From NCBI RefSeq assembly GCF_028640845.1, contig NC_080540.1, positions 280,007,524-280,071,523 on the forward strand: a stretch of 64,000 bases of DNA, in the 5' to 3' direction. Position 1 is the stretch's first letter; every line of letters begins with the position of its first letter. The DNA is from Ahaetulla prasina. Lineage: Eukaryota > Chordata > Lepidosauria > Squamata > Colubridae. Under the pieces are notes generated by a model. That model did not search any database. It was not told the origin of the DNA and was given only the letters and a program-made list of their open reading frames with translations. This document shows, one piece after another, positions 11,701-23,700 of this stretch. Both the position numbers and the translations under genes were made by a program.

Positions 11701-14700
11701 ACAATGCCCCATTCACCTTAATAAGACACAAAACCAACTTGCTATGAATTAGTAAATCATCCCCGACTTTTAGCTAATCCTTACAGTAACTCTTTGATGG
11801 AGTTCTTCTTTTGTTTCTTCATCATCCCATAAGTCATCAGCCACTGAATTATAATCGACTTGCCACTGAGTCACAAATTCCTGCTTGTGGTCTGGACGCT
11901 TCAAATAGTCCTTGAAATGGTTTCTGTAGACAGTGAAATGAAAGACCATCCAGGGGGTTGGAAGACAGCAGAAAAAGAGACATGAGGAAGTTGAGTCCAA
12001 CAGCCCCAATACTCACCTTATGTCTGACAGGTAATGAATGATAACATGTTGCTCATCTCTGAGGCATCGAAGGGTTGCTTTGATGTTATTGACATATGTT
12101 TTCTCTATTGTTTCCCAATAAGGAACTAGGAATTCTGCTATTTCCTGTCAAGTTGTAAAAATACAGGATTCACATGTATTTATGTATATATTTCCTATCT
12201 TAAATGTCAAGGAAAAGAGAGTATGTCATATGTAGCCTCTGGTCATGTATCAGCCAAGATCCTCTTGGCCTGTATGTAAAACTTTCGGATAAGAAAGTTA
12301 CTTCTTACTCATTCTCACCTGCTACATAAACCCAGGCAATAACTGCCCTGCTATCAAACTTATTTATTTTACTGCACTGATTTTATTCACTTTTTATATT
12401 TCTTGACTAGAGTGCTTCATCAGGTTTGCTGTATAGGTAGTTATATCAAACAGGAAGTGTGTAAAAATAGAATGGATTGCGTCTCACACAAAACAGCCTA
12501 AAATTCTCTAGGAAATAGCAATAGCAATAGACTAATATACCGCTTCACAGTGCTTTACAGCCCTCTCTAAGCAGTTTACAGTGTCATCATATTGCCCCCA
12601 ACAATTTGGGTCCTCATTTTATCCACCTAGAAAGGATGGAAGCAGGGGTGAAATCTACTTACCTTCCCTATCAATTCGGAAGTGCGCGCACCATTATCAC
12701 GTCCAATTTTAGACCCTCTGCGCATGCGCAGAGGGTAAAAAACAGGTTACTTCCTAGTTAAAACCAGGAAGTAACGACGTCCAGGCGGGTGGGTGGAGCG
12801 GTGCCATTTCCCCTAAACTGGAGCAAAATGGTAGCATATCACCCCTGGATGGAAGGCTGAGTCAGCCTTGAGCCAGAGAGATTTGAACTGCCAAACTGCA
12901 GGCAGCCAGCAGTCAGCAGAAATAGCCTGCAGTACTTCACTCTAACCACTGCACCACTGTGGCACACCAAAATCACAGAAAACGGAAACAGTGGAAGCTC
13001 TGCCTATGTTCTATGAAGAAAGCAGTTGTACTTTCTAGATTTAAAGTTTACAATGGTGTGTGAATCTAGCTATTTGAGTTAGTTACTATTACTCAGCATA
13101 AACTATGTCTTAATGCTGTCATTAGACAGTGCTGACAGAATCAGATCTGATTTCTTTGGAACAGCAGGAGACTAATACTGAAAAATAAATACTAAAAGCT
13201 CACTTTTCTCAAAAGTTTTATTTTTATGTAACATTTCACCTGTCATGTTTTCACGTTGAACTAGCAAGATAGCAGGTAAGAGCCATTCTTAGCTAGTTGC
13301 TGAATGTAGAAGTGAGGATCCGAAGAATCACAAATCAACCTAGTACTGTATAATATATGGCAGAGATTTCTGCCATAGACAAAAAGACAAAATAAATCTA
13401 ATTTCTCCAGCCTGATTCACTTGCCTTTTAGATGTGTTGTAACTACATGGAATTCTTAGACATCCTATCTAATCTGATGTGGATCTGGATCATAAAACAT
13501 ATTGTTGATCAGTAAACTTTGTAAAGGAATGACGGAAGGAAGGGAAGGGATGGGAAGGGAAGGGAAAGGAAAGGGAAGGGAAGGGAAGGAAGGGAAAGGG
13601 AAGGGAAGGGAAGGGAAGGGAAGGGAAGGAAAGGAAAGGAAAGGAAAGGAAAGGAAAGGAAAGGAAAGGAAAGGAAAGGAAAGGAAAGGAAAAGAAAGGC
13701 TCATCATGAACTGCTGTTTCTAGGCAGCTTACTTGGGGTACTGGATCATCACAGTAAATCCATTCACTTGACCCAGGTTTGATTGGAGGTGGTTCAACAG
13801 CACTAAGAGGCAACATATCTTCAGGGGAAGATGACATAGATTTTGTCTGCCCTTTTCCTCGTGGAGTTCCTTAAATACAAAGAAAAGTAAAATCCATTTT
13901 TTTCAGGGATAAGATGAGAAGAAATGACGTAAGAACAGTAGAGAACAGTATTTTTAGTTTGTCTGATGCCATAGAAATATTGATGTCTTGCTCTCATGGC
14001 AATCAGTTTGTGACAGTTCCACAAACTACTATCACCATTATAAATGTGCTTTTTTGGACCAACATTTGGGGACTTTAATTTTGATCATAGTGTCATATGT
14101 ATATTTGCTTATGTAAATATGGACTTATATTTGTGTCTATACATGAAAAGATGCTGTAAAGTTTCTTCGGAAGGAAAGAAAATGAGATTAGGCCACCCTC
14201 TACTATCTACAGAATAAACAAGCTTGCACTAAACTATCTCCAAGGGCTTCTCCTTGCCCTATTCTAGACCCAGACTTCATTTTTTTCAGGATTCCCTTTC
14301 TTCTGAACAGTGCGTCTGAACAGTTGCAACAAATGAAAAGGTAAAAAGTTTTAGCCATCAGCCACCCCATGACTGAACCACAATATATGATTAATATGTA
14401 GTAGACTGGGAACCAGTTATTTATGTTCCTATCTGGATTTCTCATGCTTTCCATCACATGTTGGTAACCAATTTTATTAGTCTTTCATTAGTTCTTGCAC
14501 TGGAAGTGATTTTCTGGAGATTCTTGCACTCCTTGTAACTTCTTTGCTCTGACTTACTAAGTTGTCACATCACCTGTTCCTAAGAACAATTTATCAATCT
14601 TGGAACTGAGCTTCTGGTCATTTCCTTTGTGCACAATTACACTTGATTCTGTTGCAAAAGAATCTGGTTATTGGGCTATTGGACCTAGTCCCTCAATGCC

Positions 14701-17700
14701 AACATATGATAACTGTTCAATTCATGTCAAAAATCATGTCATTTATTCATTCAATTAATAGGTTCCTAAGTCCAAATGTTTGTATTTATATGACATAGCA
14801 TGACAGATAACAACTTTTAAATAAATGTGCTACACTTTATATTTATAGCTCTGGGACCTTATCATGAATATGAGAAGGGGGAAGTGACTTAACCACAATT
14901 AAGCTGGAAATATAAATTCTGCCAACTTAATTTTTATTCAGATTTCTCATCTGAATTGTTGACCATGTAAACAAATTTTAAATACCAGAGGCCTCTACTG
15001 ACATTTTAAATACCAGAGGCCTCCAGATTTAAAATGTCTACCAGAAAATTTAGCCAGCAAATAGAAAGCAGTCCTGTACAAATGTCTGCCAAAGCTACAA
15101 TTATTAGCCTGAATTATTTTTTATGCCATATGAAGTTTTCCTGCTAAATACAATACAGGTCAATTTTTTTACATTTTGGCCAGGATGAATTAAGTGCATC
15201 CAAAACTCAGTTTTATTTTATTCTATATAAAACGGGATCTCTATCTGAGAGACTATTTTCCAAACTAACCTACAATACTTTTACCCACATCCTCAATTGA
15301 AGACGCACAAAGTACAGTGATTCCTATACAGGATTAAGGACCTTTTGCAAAAAGTATTGTCTTCTCTTTGTCAACTCTATTTTGATCAATCAATCAACCA
15401 AAATATGATCAAAATATGCCACAGCTGTTTGAAAATGAAAGTCATGAATATATTGTAATCACCAAGTACTAAACTTAACAACAAAATTATCCTCACCTGA
15501 TTTAGCTGCTGAGTCTTTTCCTTTGACTGTTTCATCTTTCTTTCCCTTTTTCCCTTTAGCAGGTAACTCTGATGGAGTGGCCTCTGTAGGACATTTAATA
15601 TAGATTTGAAATATTTTGCGATCTATTACCTTGCTCTTGTAGGTTGGATGTTTCTCCTGTCTAGGATTAAACTCAAACAAGAGAGAACATAACTTCCCAA
15701 ATAAAGAAATATTTTGGCTCATAGTATCTTACCAAATCAGTTAAAGATCTAGCAACTGTGTTTTCACAACAAACCCAGTTTGTCTAGTTTATGATTCACT
15801 GTATTTTGTGAATTCCAATATGGTTTAATTCAATAATTATCACAGTAAACTGAATCTAAGCAATAACTAGTAATCATGGTCATTGTGAATTTCTACTTTC
15901 TCTACCAATTTCATAAACTCATCAAATCATAAGACAGTGGAAAGGAGAAAACAACAGCTGAACAGATGTGAAAATTATTTATTAGGAGTAATAACGAAAA
16001 TCTTCAGCCCATACTTCAAGTGTATCATGAAAATAATGTAATTAAAAGGATTTGTCAACCAATTATTTTTTCTTCATTTCTTTTAGCAATTTGATATGAC
16101 AGATGAGTTAAGATAGGGAAAGAAAACATAATAGTGATTGGGTTTTCATGTAATGCCAAGCTATACCTAGTTACAATTTATTAAATAAACCACTCTTAAA
16201 TTATGCTATAAGCCAATATTTTAATACTTTTACTGTGTTTGGGGAATTACACATTTAAATGCCTCCAAACTGGACATGGCTAGTGTATAAGCAATTAAAT
16301 TGCAGAATTAAATGAACCCATTAACTCAATTCCCAACTTTATCAATTTTTCCAGAATTGTTTAAAACAAAGGTGAAAATTAATGTCTCCCAATACTTGCC
16401 TTGCCATAACTGAGCTGCAAAACTCCACACAACTACAAGATGGCAGCAAAGGGGTAGAGCAGGGGTGAAATGCTCCCGGATCAGACTGGATTGCATGATC
16501 TGATACCGATTATGGCTGGTAGTTCAGCAATCCAGTAGCGATGGCGGAGTGAAGCTCCGGCCACCCGCTTGGGTGTTTTTTACCTTCTGTGCATGCGCAG
16601 AAGGTCTGTGCGTGCATGTGACATGCACGTGCGCACACGTCATCTATGCCATCTAGAGGCCCTTTCCATTTTTTTCAGCCCAAATACAGAAGGTCTATAA
16701 AAAGGGAAAGTATTGTCACAAAATTGTCTGCTTGCTTTTACTTTTTTGCCACTAGCTATTTATCAATTACATTTATATCCCACTTTTCACCGATCAGCTG
16801 AAGACTGCAGATTCATAATCAAATTACAAAATATCTCCATTGCTAAAGCTCTATGTCAGTGATGGCTAACCTTTTTGCCATCGCGTGCCAAAAGCAGGAA
16901 GAGCATGGGGGGGAGGGTCATGCGCGCACGTGCCCACACCCATAATTCAATGTCCCCCCCCATGCATGCACGTGCGACCCCCCCCATGCATGCACGTGCA
17001 ACCTCCCCGCGCCCTGTTTTGGGCCTAGCAGGCCTCCCTAAAACCTCCGGAGGCCAGAAATGGCCCGTTTCCAGACTTCCGGTAGGTCCGTTTTTCGCCC
17101 TCGCATGGCTCCAGAGGCTTTCCTGGAGCCTGGGAAGGGCAAAAACGGCCTCTCCCCTCCTGGAGGCCCTCTGGAGGCTGAAAACGCTCTCCCAGAGCCT
17201 CCGTGCGAGCCCTGTACTTACCTGGGCCGCGTGGTCGGGGCCAGCCGAAAATCAGCTGGCCGGTGTGCGCATGTGTGCTGGAGTTGAGCTAGGACAATGG
17301 CTCGCATGCCCGCAAATATGGTTCTGTGTGCCACCTGTGGCATGCATGCCATAGGTTCGCCATCACGGCTCTATATTGTTGGATGAATGCACATATATAT
17401 ACACATCGCTGCACATCTCATCTGGCATCAGGACAACACCATGCTATGGACAGGGCTAGTACATTTGTTTCACGCTGCTCCTGTTTATGGTTCTGTCCCA
17501 CTGCATTCCTATGAAATTTCTCAGGGAGTCTTTTTGCATATTTTCTAGGCCTGGCCTTGGAATTCACCAATAAAATTAAAGCCAAAAGGGATTTTCTTCT
17601 TATCTCTTATATTGAAAAGAGCTCTGTAAAGCCATCAACCTGCTTGTAGGTATACATGGGCAAGAACTGGGGTGTGAAACTCGATTTCATTGACAGCTGC

Positions 17701-20700
17701 ATCAGCATTGTGTTTTACCTGGAGGAGGGGCGGAGGGGCATGGCCAGCTCAATGTAACTCATGTCGGGGGTGCCTGTGCTCTGCCAGTGAAAATGGGCTC
17801 ATAAGCTCCGTTTCCAGCTGCAACCCTCTGGCAGTAAAAACGGCCATGTGCATGGGAGGGCTTCATTTTCTCTGGCAGAGGCACCGCAGGCCAGTTCTTT
17901 GCTGCTTCCAGGGCAGCCCTGCGGACCAGTTCTAAGCAGCCCGTGGGTTGGATCTGGCCCCCAGGCCTTGAATTTGACACCTCTGGGTAAGGACAGCATA
18001 CACTATTTAAAAGTGACCATAAATGTTGTGGTCCGCCAGCTGCCTGCAGAGCTGGCAATGGAGTCGGACAGCAATGAGGCTGAGGTGGGGCCAGGGCCAT
18101 CGGGGAGTGAGCCTTCAGAGACTGATGTCTCTGTGAGGCAGAGGAACAGAAGGAGCCTGTTCCTAATGCACGCATGAGAAGAGCTGCCAGAAGGCAAGAG
18201 CAGCTGAAGCAAAGAGGACGACTCAGGAGTAGGGCCAAGAGATGATTGGCCCCTCCCATAAGGCTTAAAACAGACCAGCAACGGCATTTGGGCTTTGCTG
18301 GAAAACAACGTTAGTACTTCGTCTTCTTGCATTTATTTTTGTATTGGTGTCTTCTGAACGTTTGTCAAGAAAGGCCTTTGGCAGTTTGCCTAATTGGACC
18401 AAGGTTTGCGATAGGACTGAGGAATTTGTCTTGGGAGGAATTTGCTTTAATTTAGTTGAATTATTCTGGGAATGTAGTAATTCTCAGCTGTTTGAATAAA
18501 GTTTGTTTGTTTTTTCACTGACTGAGTTTCCTACTACCTACTTGGGCCTGGGTCACAACAATAAAGAAGTGGGTGCCAAAAATGGCTTGTCCTAGAGCAG
18601 GGGTCTCAAACTTGGCTCTTTTAAGACTTGTGGACTTCAACTCCCAGAGTTCTACAAGTTGAAGTCCACAAGTCTTAAAAGAGCCAAGTTTGCAGACCAC
18701 TGTCCTAGAGTATCAGTTCAGTTTCTAAATGGAGGGCATGCGTAAGTGCCACCAACCTTTAGTTGCAGGGGCTGGAGGTGGGGGTGGGGGCTCCTGTGAT
18801 TCTGACAATAGAGATTCTTCCTCCATTTTTTCTATGAATGATTCTTCTGGCAAAAGGTGGATGGCCTCCTTCTGTTTTTCAGCTTCTAACTTTTCCTTTT
18901 CTTTTCCTTCAGGACAGGAATGGCAGCAAAGCATACACACACACAAACAATATAGTAATAATGTAATAAATAAAATAATATAAATATAATGCAATGCAAT
19001 TCAATATTTCCTATTATTTTTTTCAGCAAATATTCAAATGTCTTGAATATTATTTCCCAATGGATGAAGAAAAAAGAATAAAGAAATAAGATGAAAATGA
19101 ATATAAAGAAATAAAAATTGCTATGCTTCTATTTACTTAATCTCATTCCTAATAATATATAAAAGAGTAACAAACTGCAAGTTAAAACCGTAACTTTAAG
19201 GGAATTTCCAGATGTTGCCTGAACTAGAATTACCAGCATATCCAGCTTGGTTAAAGACATGGAATGTTGGGATTGGCATTCAAGAACTTCTGGATAGAGA
19301 CGGATTCCACACCTTTGCATGTTTAAACAGGTTTATCATGAAAGTGTAAACAAGTCTAAACAGAAGTAAGTTCTACAGCATTCAAACTTATTCCCACGCA
19401 ACCATATACAGGATGGCAGCTTTTGAGTACAAACCTTAATGTATTCAAGTACTGAAAACTGATTTTAGACTGCTCCATTTCCTTGGAGGTCCAAAACTAT
19501 TTTCAGAAATTGTTGAGAAGATGAAAGTCTCCATACCTTACCCAGCCTCTTTCCACACCTTCTTTGGAAAGCTGTCTAAACTTTTTAAAAGGCCATCTTT
19601 TAAAATATCTTTTATTATCAGAGGGAGAAGCTAGGGTGAGCTGACTCTCTTTGAACAAGAGTCATGTCTCCCTTGAGGGAAGATAAACTGGAAATGTGTA
19701 CGACACGCAGAGGGTTGTGTATATCCTGTCTAAGTTCTTCAGGCTGGCAAGGGAGGTCAACCAGTGGTGGGTTTCAATTTTTTTTACTACCGGTTCTATT
19801 GGCGTGGCTTGGTGGGCATGGCTTGGTGGGAGTGGCAGGGGAAGGCTACTGTAAAATCTCCATTCCACCCCACTCCAGGGGAGGATTACTGCAAAATCCC
19901 CATTTTCTCCCGATCACCTGGACTTGGGAGGCAGAGACTAGATGGGGGTGGGGCCAGTCAGAATTTTTACTACCGATTCTCCGAACTACTCAAAATTTCC
20001 GCTACCGGTTCTCCAGAACTGGTCAGAACCTGCTGACAGCCTCCTCTGAGCTCAACTCACAACAATGCTATTTGTATTTCTGCAATTTTATAGTGCATGT
20101 ATATTTGTGAAGAAAAAAAATCTCAAAAGTAGAAATTAGAACTCTCCCCAGCTCACGTTGTTGCTTTTAAACAGTGTTTAAAAATCTCTCAGGTTATCTT
20201 GGTTACACAGAATAATTCCAAAAGACATTTTGGGAGCAAACCGCACACCTGGGAGAAATGTCTGGATTCCGGAGAGAGGGGCTACATTCCAGAGGACCAA
20301 GAGATAGTGAAGTTTAGATTGTTTGATTGGGAGGAAGAGGGTCAAGATAGCTCTTCCCTAGAAGTTCTCAGAGTATATCTTTAATGATGCAAGTACAGGT
20401 AGTCCTCAATTTATGACCACAATTGAAGCCAAAATTTTGGTTGCTAAGTGAGACTTTTGTTAAGTTTTTGCCCCCATTTTAGAATTTATCTTGTCATAGT
20501 TGTTAAGTGAATCATTGCAATTATTAAGTTAGTAACACAGTTTTAAAGCGAATCTGACTTCCTCATTGACTTTGCTTGTCAGAAGGTCACGAAAAGGTGA
20601 TCACATGATCCAGTGGTGGGATTCAAGTAATTTAACAACCGGTTCTCTGCCCTAATGATTTCTTCCAACAACCAGTTTGCCAAACTGCTCAGAAAGTTAA

Positions 20701-23700
20701 CAACCGGTTCTCCTGAAGTGGTGCGAACTGGCTGAATCCCACCACTGACATGATCCCTGGTCACTGCAACAGTCAAAAATACAAGTCAGTTGCCAAGCAT
20801 CCGAATTTGATCACGTGACCATGGGGATGCTGCAACAGACATAAGAGTGAAAAACGATCACAAGTCACTGTTTTCACTTCTGTTGTAACTTCGAACAGTC
20901 ACTAAATGAACTGTTGTAAGTCGAGAACTATCTGTAGTTGCTTTAGTTTGGCAAGATTTCTGTCTATAGGTGATGAACAATAAAGGAAACTGCTTAGAAG
21001 TAACTCTACATAACTTTCTTGGTTTTTGGAGTCAGATACCACTCCACTAGCTAATGGAAAAGAGAAGATGCAGTGTCAAGATGCAGCCTCCTGCCATTTT
21101 GAAAGAAAAAAAATGTCTTTCTACTTAGCAGTGATTTTTTTTCAAATATTTGGAAGATTCTAAAAGTATCCCCTGCTTTTCATGGAAATAAAGCACATAG
21201 GATTACTGTGGCTATCACCTTGTTATATAGTATTATTTAAATAATGCTACAACTATACATGCGACGACTCAGAAAGCTCAGGCTGCCCAAGGAGCTGTTG
21301 ATACAGCTCAGAGGAATTACTGAGTTTGTCATTTGTACTTCTATAACTATCTGGTTTGCTACAGCAGGCAAACAGGAGAGGTACAGACTTCAACGGATAG
21401 TTAGGACTAAAGAAAAAATTATTGCAACAAGCCTGCCTTCCACTGAGGACTGTATACTGCATGATCCAGAAAGAGGGCTGAGCAAATACCCCTCACATCC
21501 TGGCTATAAACTGTTTCAACTCCTCCACTCGGGACACTGCTTATAGGGCATTGCCTATCAAAACACAAAAACAGTTTTTTCCCTCATGCCATCACTCTGC
21601 TAAACACCTAATTCCCTCAGCAGTGTCTTATGCTTAAGGATATCTAACCGTGTAATAGTGCTGTATTATTATTAGCCTTCTCATCTTTCCTATTACCTTC
21701 TCCTATTGATATCTAACAGCGTTCCGTGTGCCTTTGGTGTTGAGTCATGCCAGCCACATGACCACGGAGATGTCTTCGGACAGCATGGTTCTTCGGCTTT
21801 GAAATGGAGATGAGCACCACCCCCTGGAGTTGGGAACGACTAGCACATATGTGCGAGGGGAACCTTTACCTTTACCTTATTGATATCTTATGATTTATTT
21901 ATTTATTTATTTATTTATTATTCATATTATCACTTTGTTGTTTGTATTCGCACTGAGAGCTTATGCACCGGAGACAAATTCCATGCGTGTCCAATCACAC
22001 TTGGTCAATAAAGAATTCTCTAATTCTAAATTTCAGATAGCATTGTGTATTGTTAACTCTTATGTAGAGAAAAATGTAACAGGAATTCATTATGGGGAAA
22101 AATTGCAGTCAGAACAGTTTATAAGTAAAAAGATTAATGAAATTTTGAAGACCACAACTCTAGCATGTACTAATTTTAAAGAAAAAAATTGTATTTCTGC
22201 ACAGTTCACAGGGGTAGGATGCTGTGTTATAAAGAAAATAGAGAAATTAAGTTTTGTCATTAAATAAACAGCTATCTAATGGGGTTAATAAAATATTATA
22301 TCAAGAAGTATGTAACGTAAGAGTAGAATAAAATAAACGGAACCAAAAACCAGTGGTTCTCAATGAAAAGATTTTAAACAAAAACCTCATGATTGCTAGA
22401 CTAAAAACAGAACGATTATTTTTAAAGATTTGCCAGGAAGATTTAACAGTAAGTCTGTTATATTTAATTAATTGAAGAATTTAATTAATTCCTCAAGACA
22501 AATAACCTCACCATCCTACTTTTGGAGTAGCTACGAAATTTGGTCCAGCTGAAATGACTAATTAAAAATGCTATTATTTCAATAGACCAGAATAATTCAA
22601 TTTGGAACCACCTCATTGTTTGTTATTGTTGCATTTAAATGTTGATTAACATTGAGGTTCCTAGCTACCAATGAGTAGAGAACTGATTCTCATTGCATAG
22701 GGGAGGATGCATTTTCCATATGATTCATCCTTCATGTCTGAACAAAAATTTGTTTCACAAGGCTACATTTGTTGTCTCAAGACAATGTGTTATTTATTCA
22801 CACTTTTGGCTCAATGTCTTTGACATCAGATGCAATCTGATATGATATCAATCAATACCATTGATTAAGCATCAAACCAGTTTATCATCTTAACTGTAAC
22901 ATATATTCATAGCACTTCAGCTAAAGAGGCCGTCTGAACTTACATATCTCTGTTGCATAAACATGGAAACATTTGATGAGGTTCTAAAAATATTTCCCTC
23001 TGTTTTTGAGCAGACAGTACAAGCAAGAGGGGTTTTTCATTCTTCCATTATTGTAAATATAGCGAAATGAACAACCAAGAATAAAAATGGTGTTTTTAAT
23101 TTGTATATAATAATTAAAATGAAAACTTTAAAGAAAGAAAAAATAGCATTGATATTAGTACTGGCTCCATCCTTTACATTAGACCACATAAAAACATCAT
23201 CCTGTTTATCTTTTATTTTTAAATTTAAAGACATTTCACTAATCCAAAAAGAACAAGCAAGCAATATCTCTATTTTGATATGCCTAAAACTAAAATATGA
23301 TCTAAACATTATGGGGAAATAAAGAAAAGGCTAAGGAAAAAGAAACTGTATTTGTCAGTAATTAATGCTTACTTTATCTAATATAAAGGGTGGTGTGGTG
23401 GCTCAGTAGTTAAGATATTAGGTTTGTTGGCTGGAAAATCGGCAGCCCAAGTCTGAGACCTGAGTGCCATGTGACAGGGTGAGCTGCTGTTACTTTCTCT
23501 AGCTCCTGCCAATCTAGCAGTTTGAAAGCATGCAAATGTGAGTAGATAAATAGGTCTCATTTCGGTGGGAAAGTAACACTGCTCCATGACATCATGTTGG
23601 CCACATGACTGCAGAAATGTCTTCGCACAGCGCTGGTTCAATGGTCTTGAAACAGAGATGAGCACCACCTCCAATAGTTGGCAATGACTAGCGGAATAAA

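Noticed and set aside
13465..13837. Open frames encoding FPFLSFPFLS-type repeats, like a repetitive structural protein
   Set aside because: Translation of the (GGAAA)n tract. All frames are open because the tract lacks stop triplets. It includes the real exon w14 only in part.
16875..17354. 159-residue open frame, among the longest in the window
   Set aside because: It lies wholly inside a GC-rich hAT-like element bounded by inverted ends and a near-perfect 8-bp duplication. The composition is repetitive (ATPPMHARAT) and matches no protein family.
17759..18259. 166-residue minus-strand open frame
   Set aside because: It runs across the boundary between a hAT-like element and a solo LTR, with overlapping frames on both strands, so it is an effect of GC-rich composition.
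21890..22267. 125-residue open frame with a hydrophobic start, like a signal peptide
   Set aside because: The start is a translated (TTTA)n microsatellite, and the next part is the tail of a CR1/L3-like LINE. No homologous protein is recognised.
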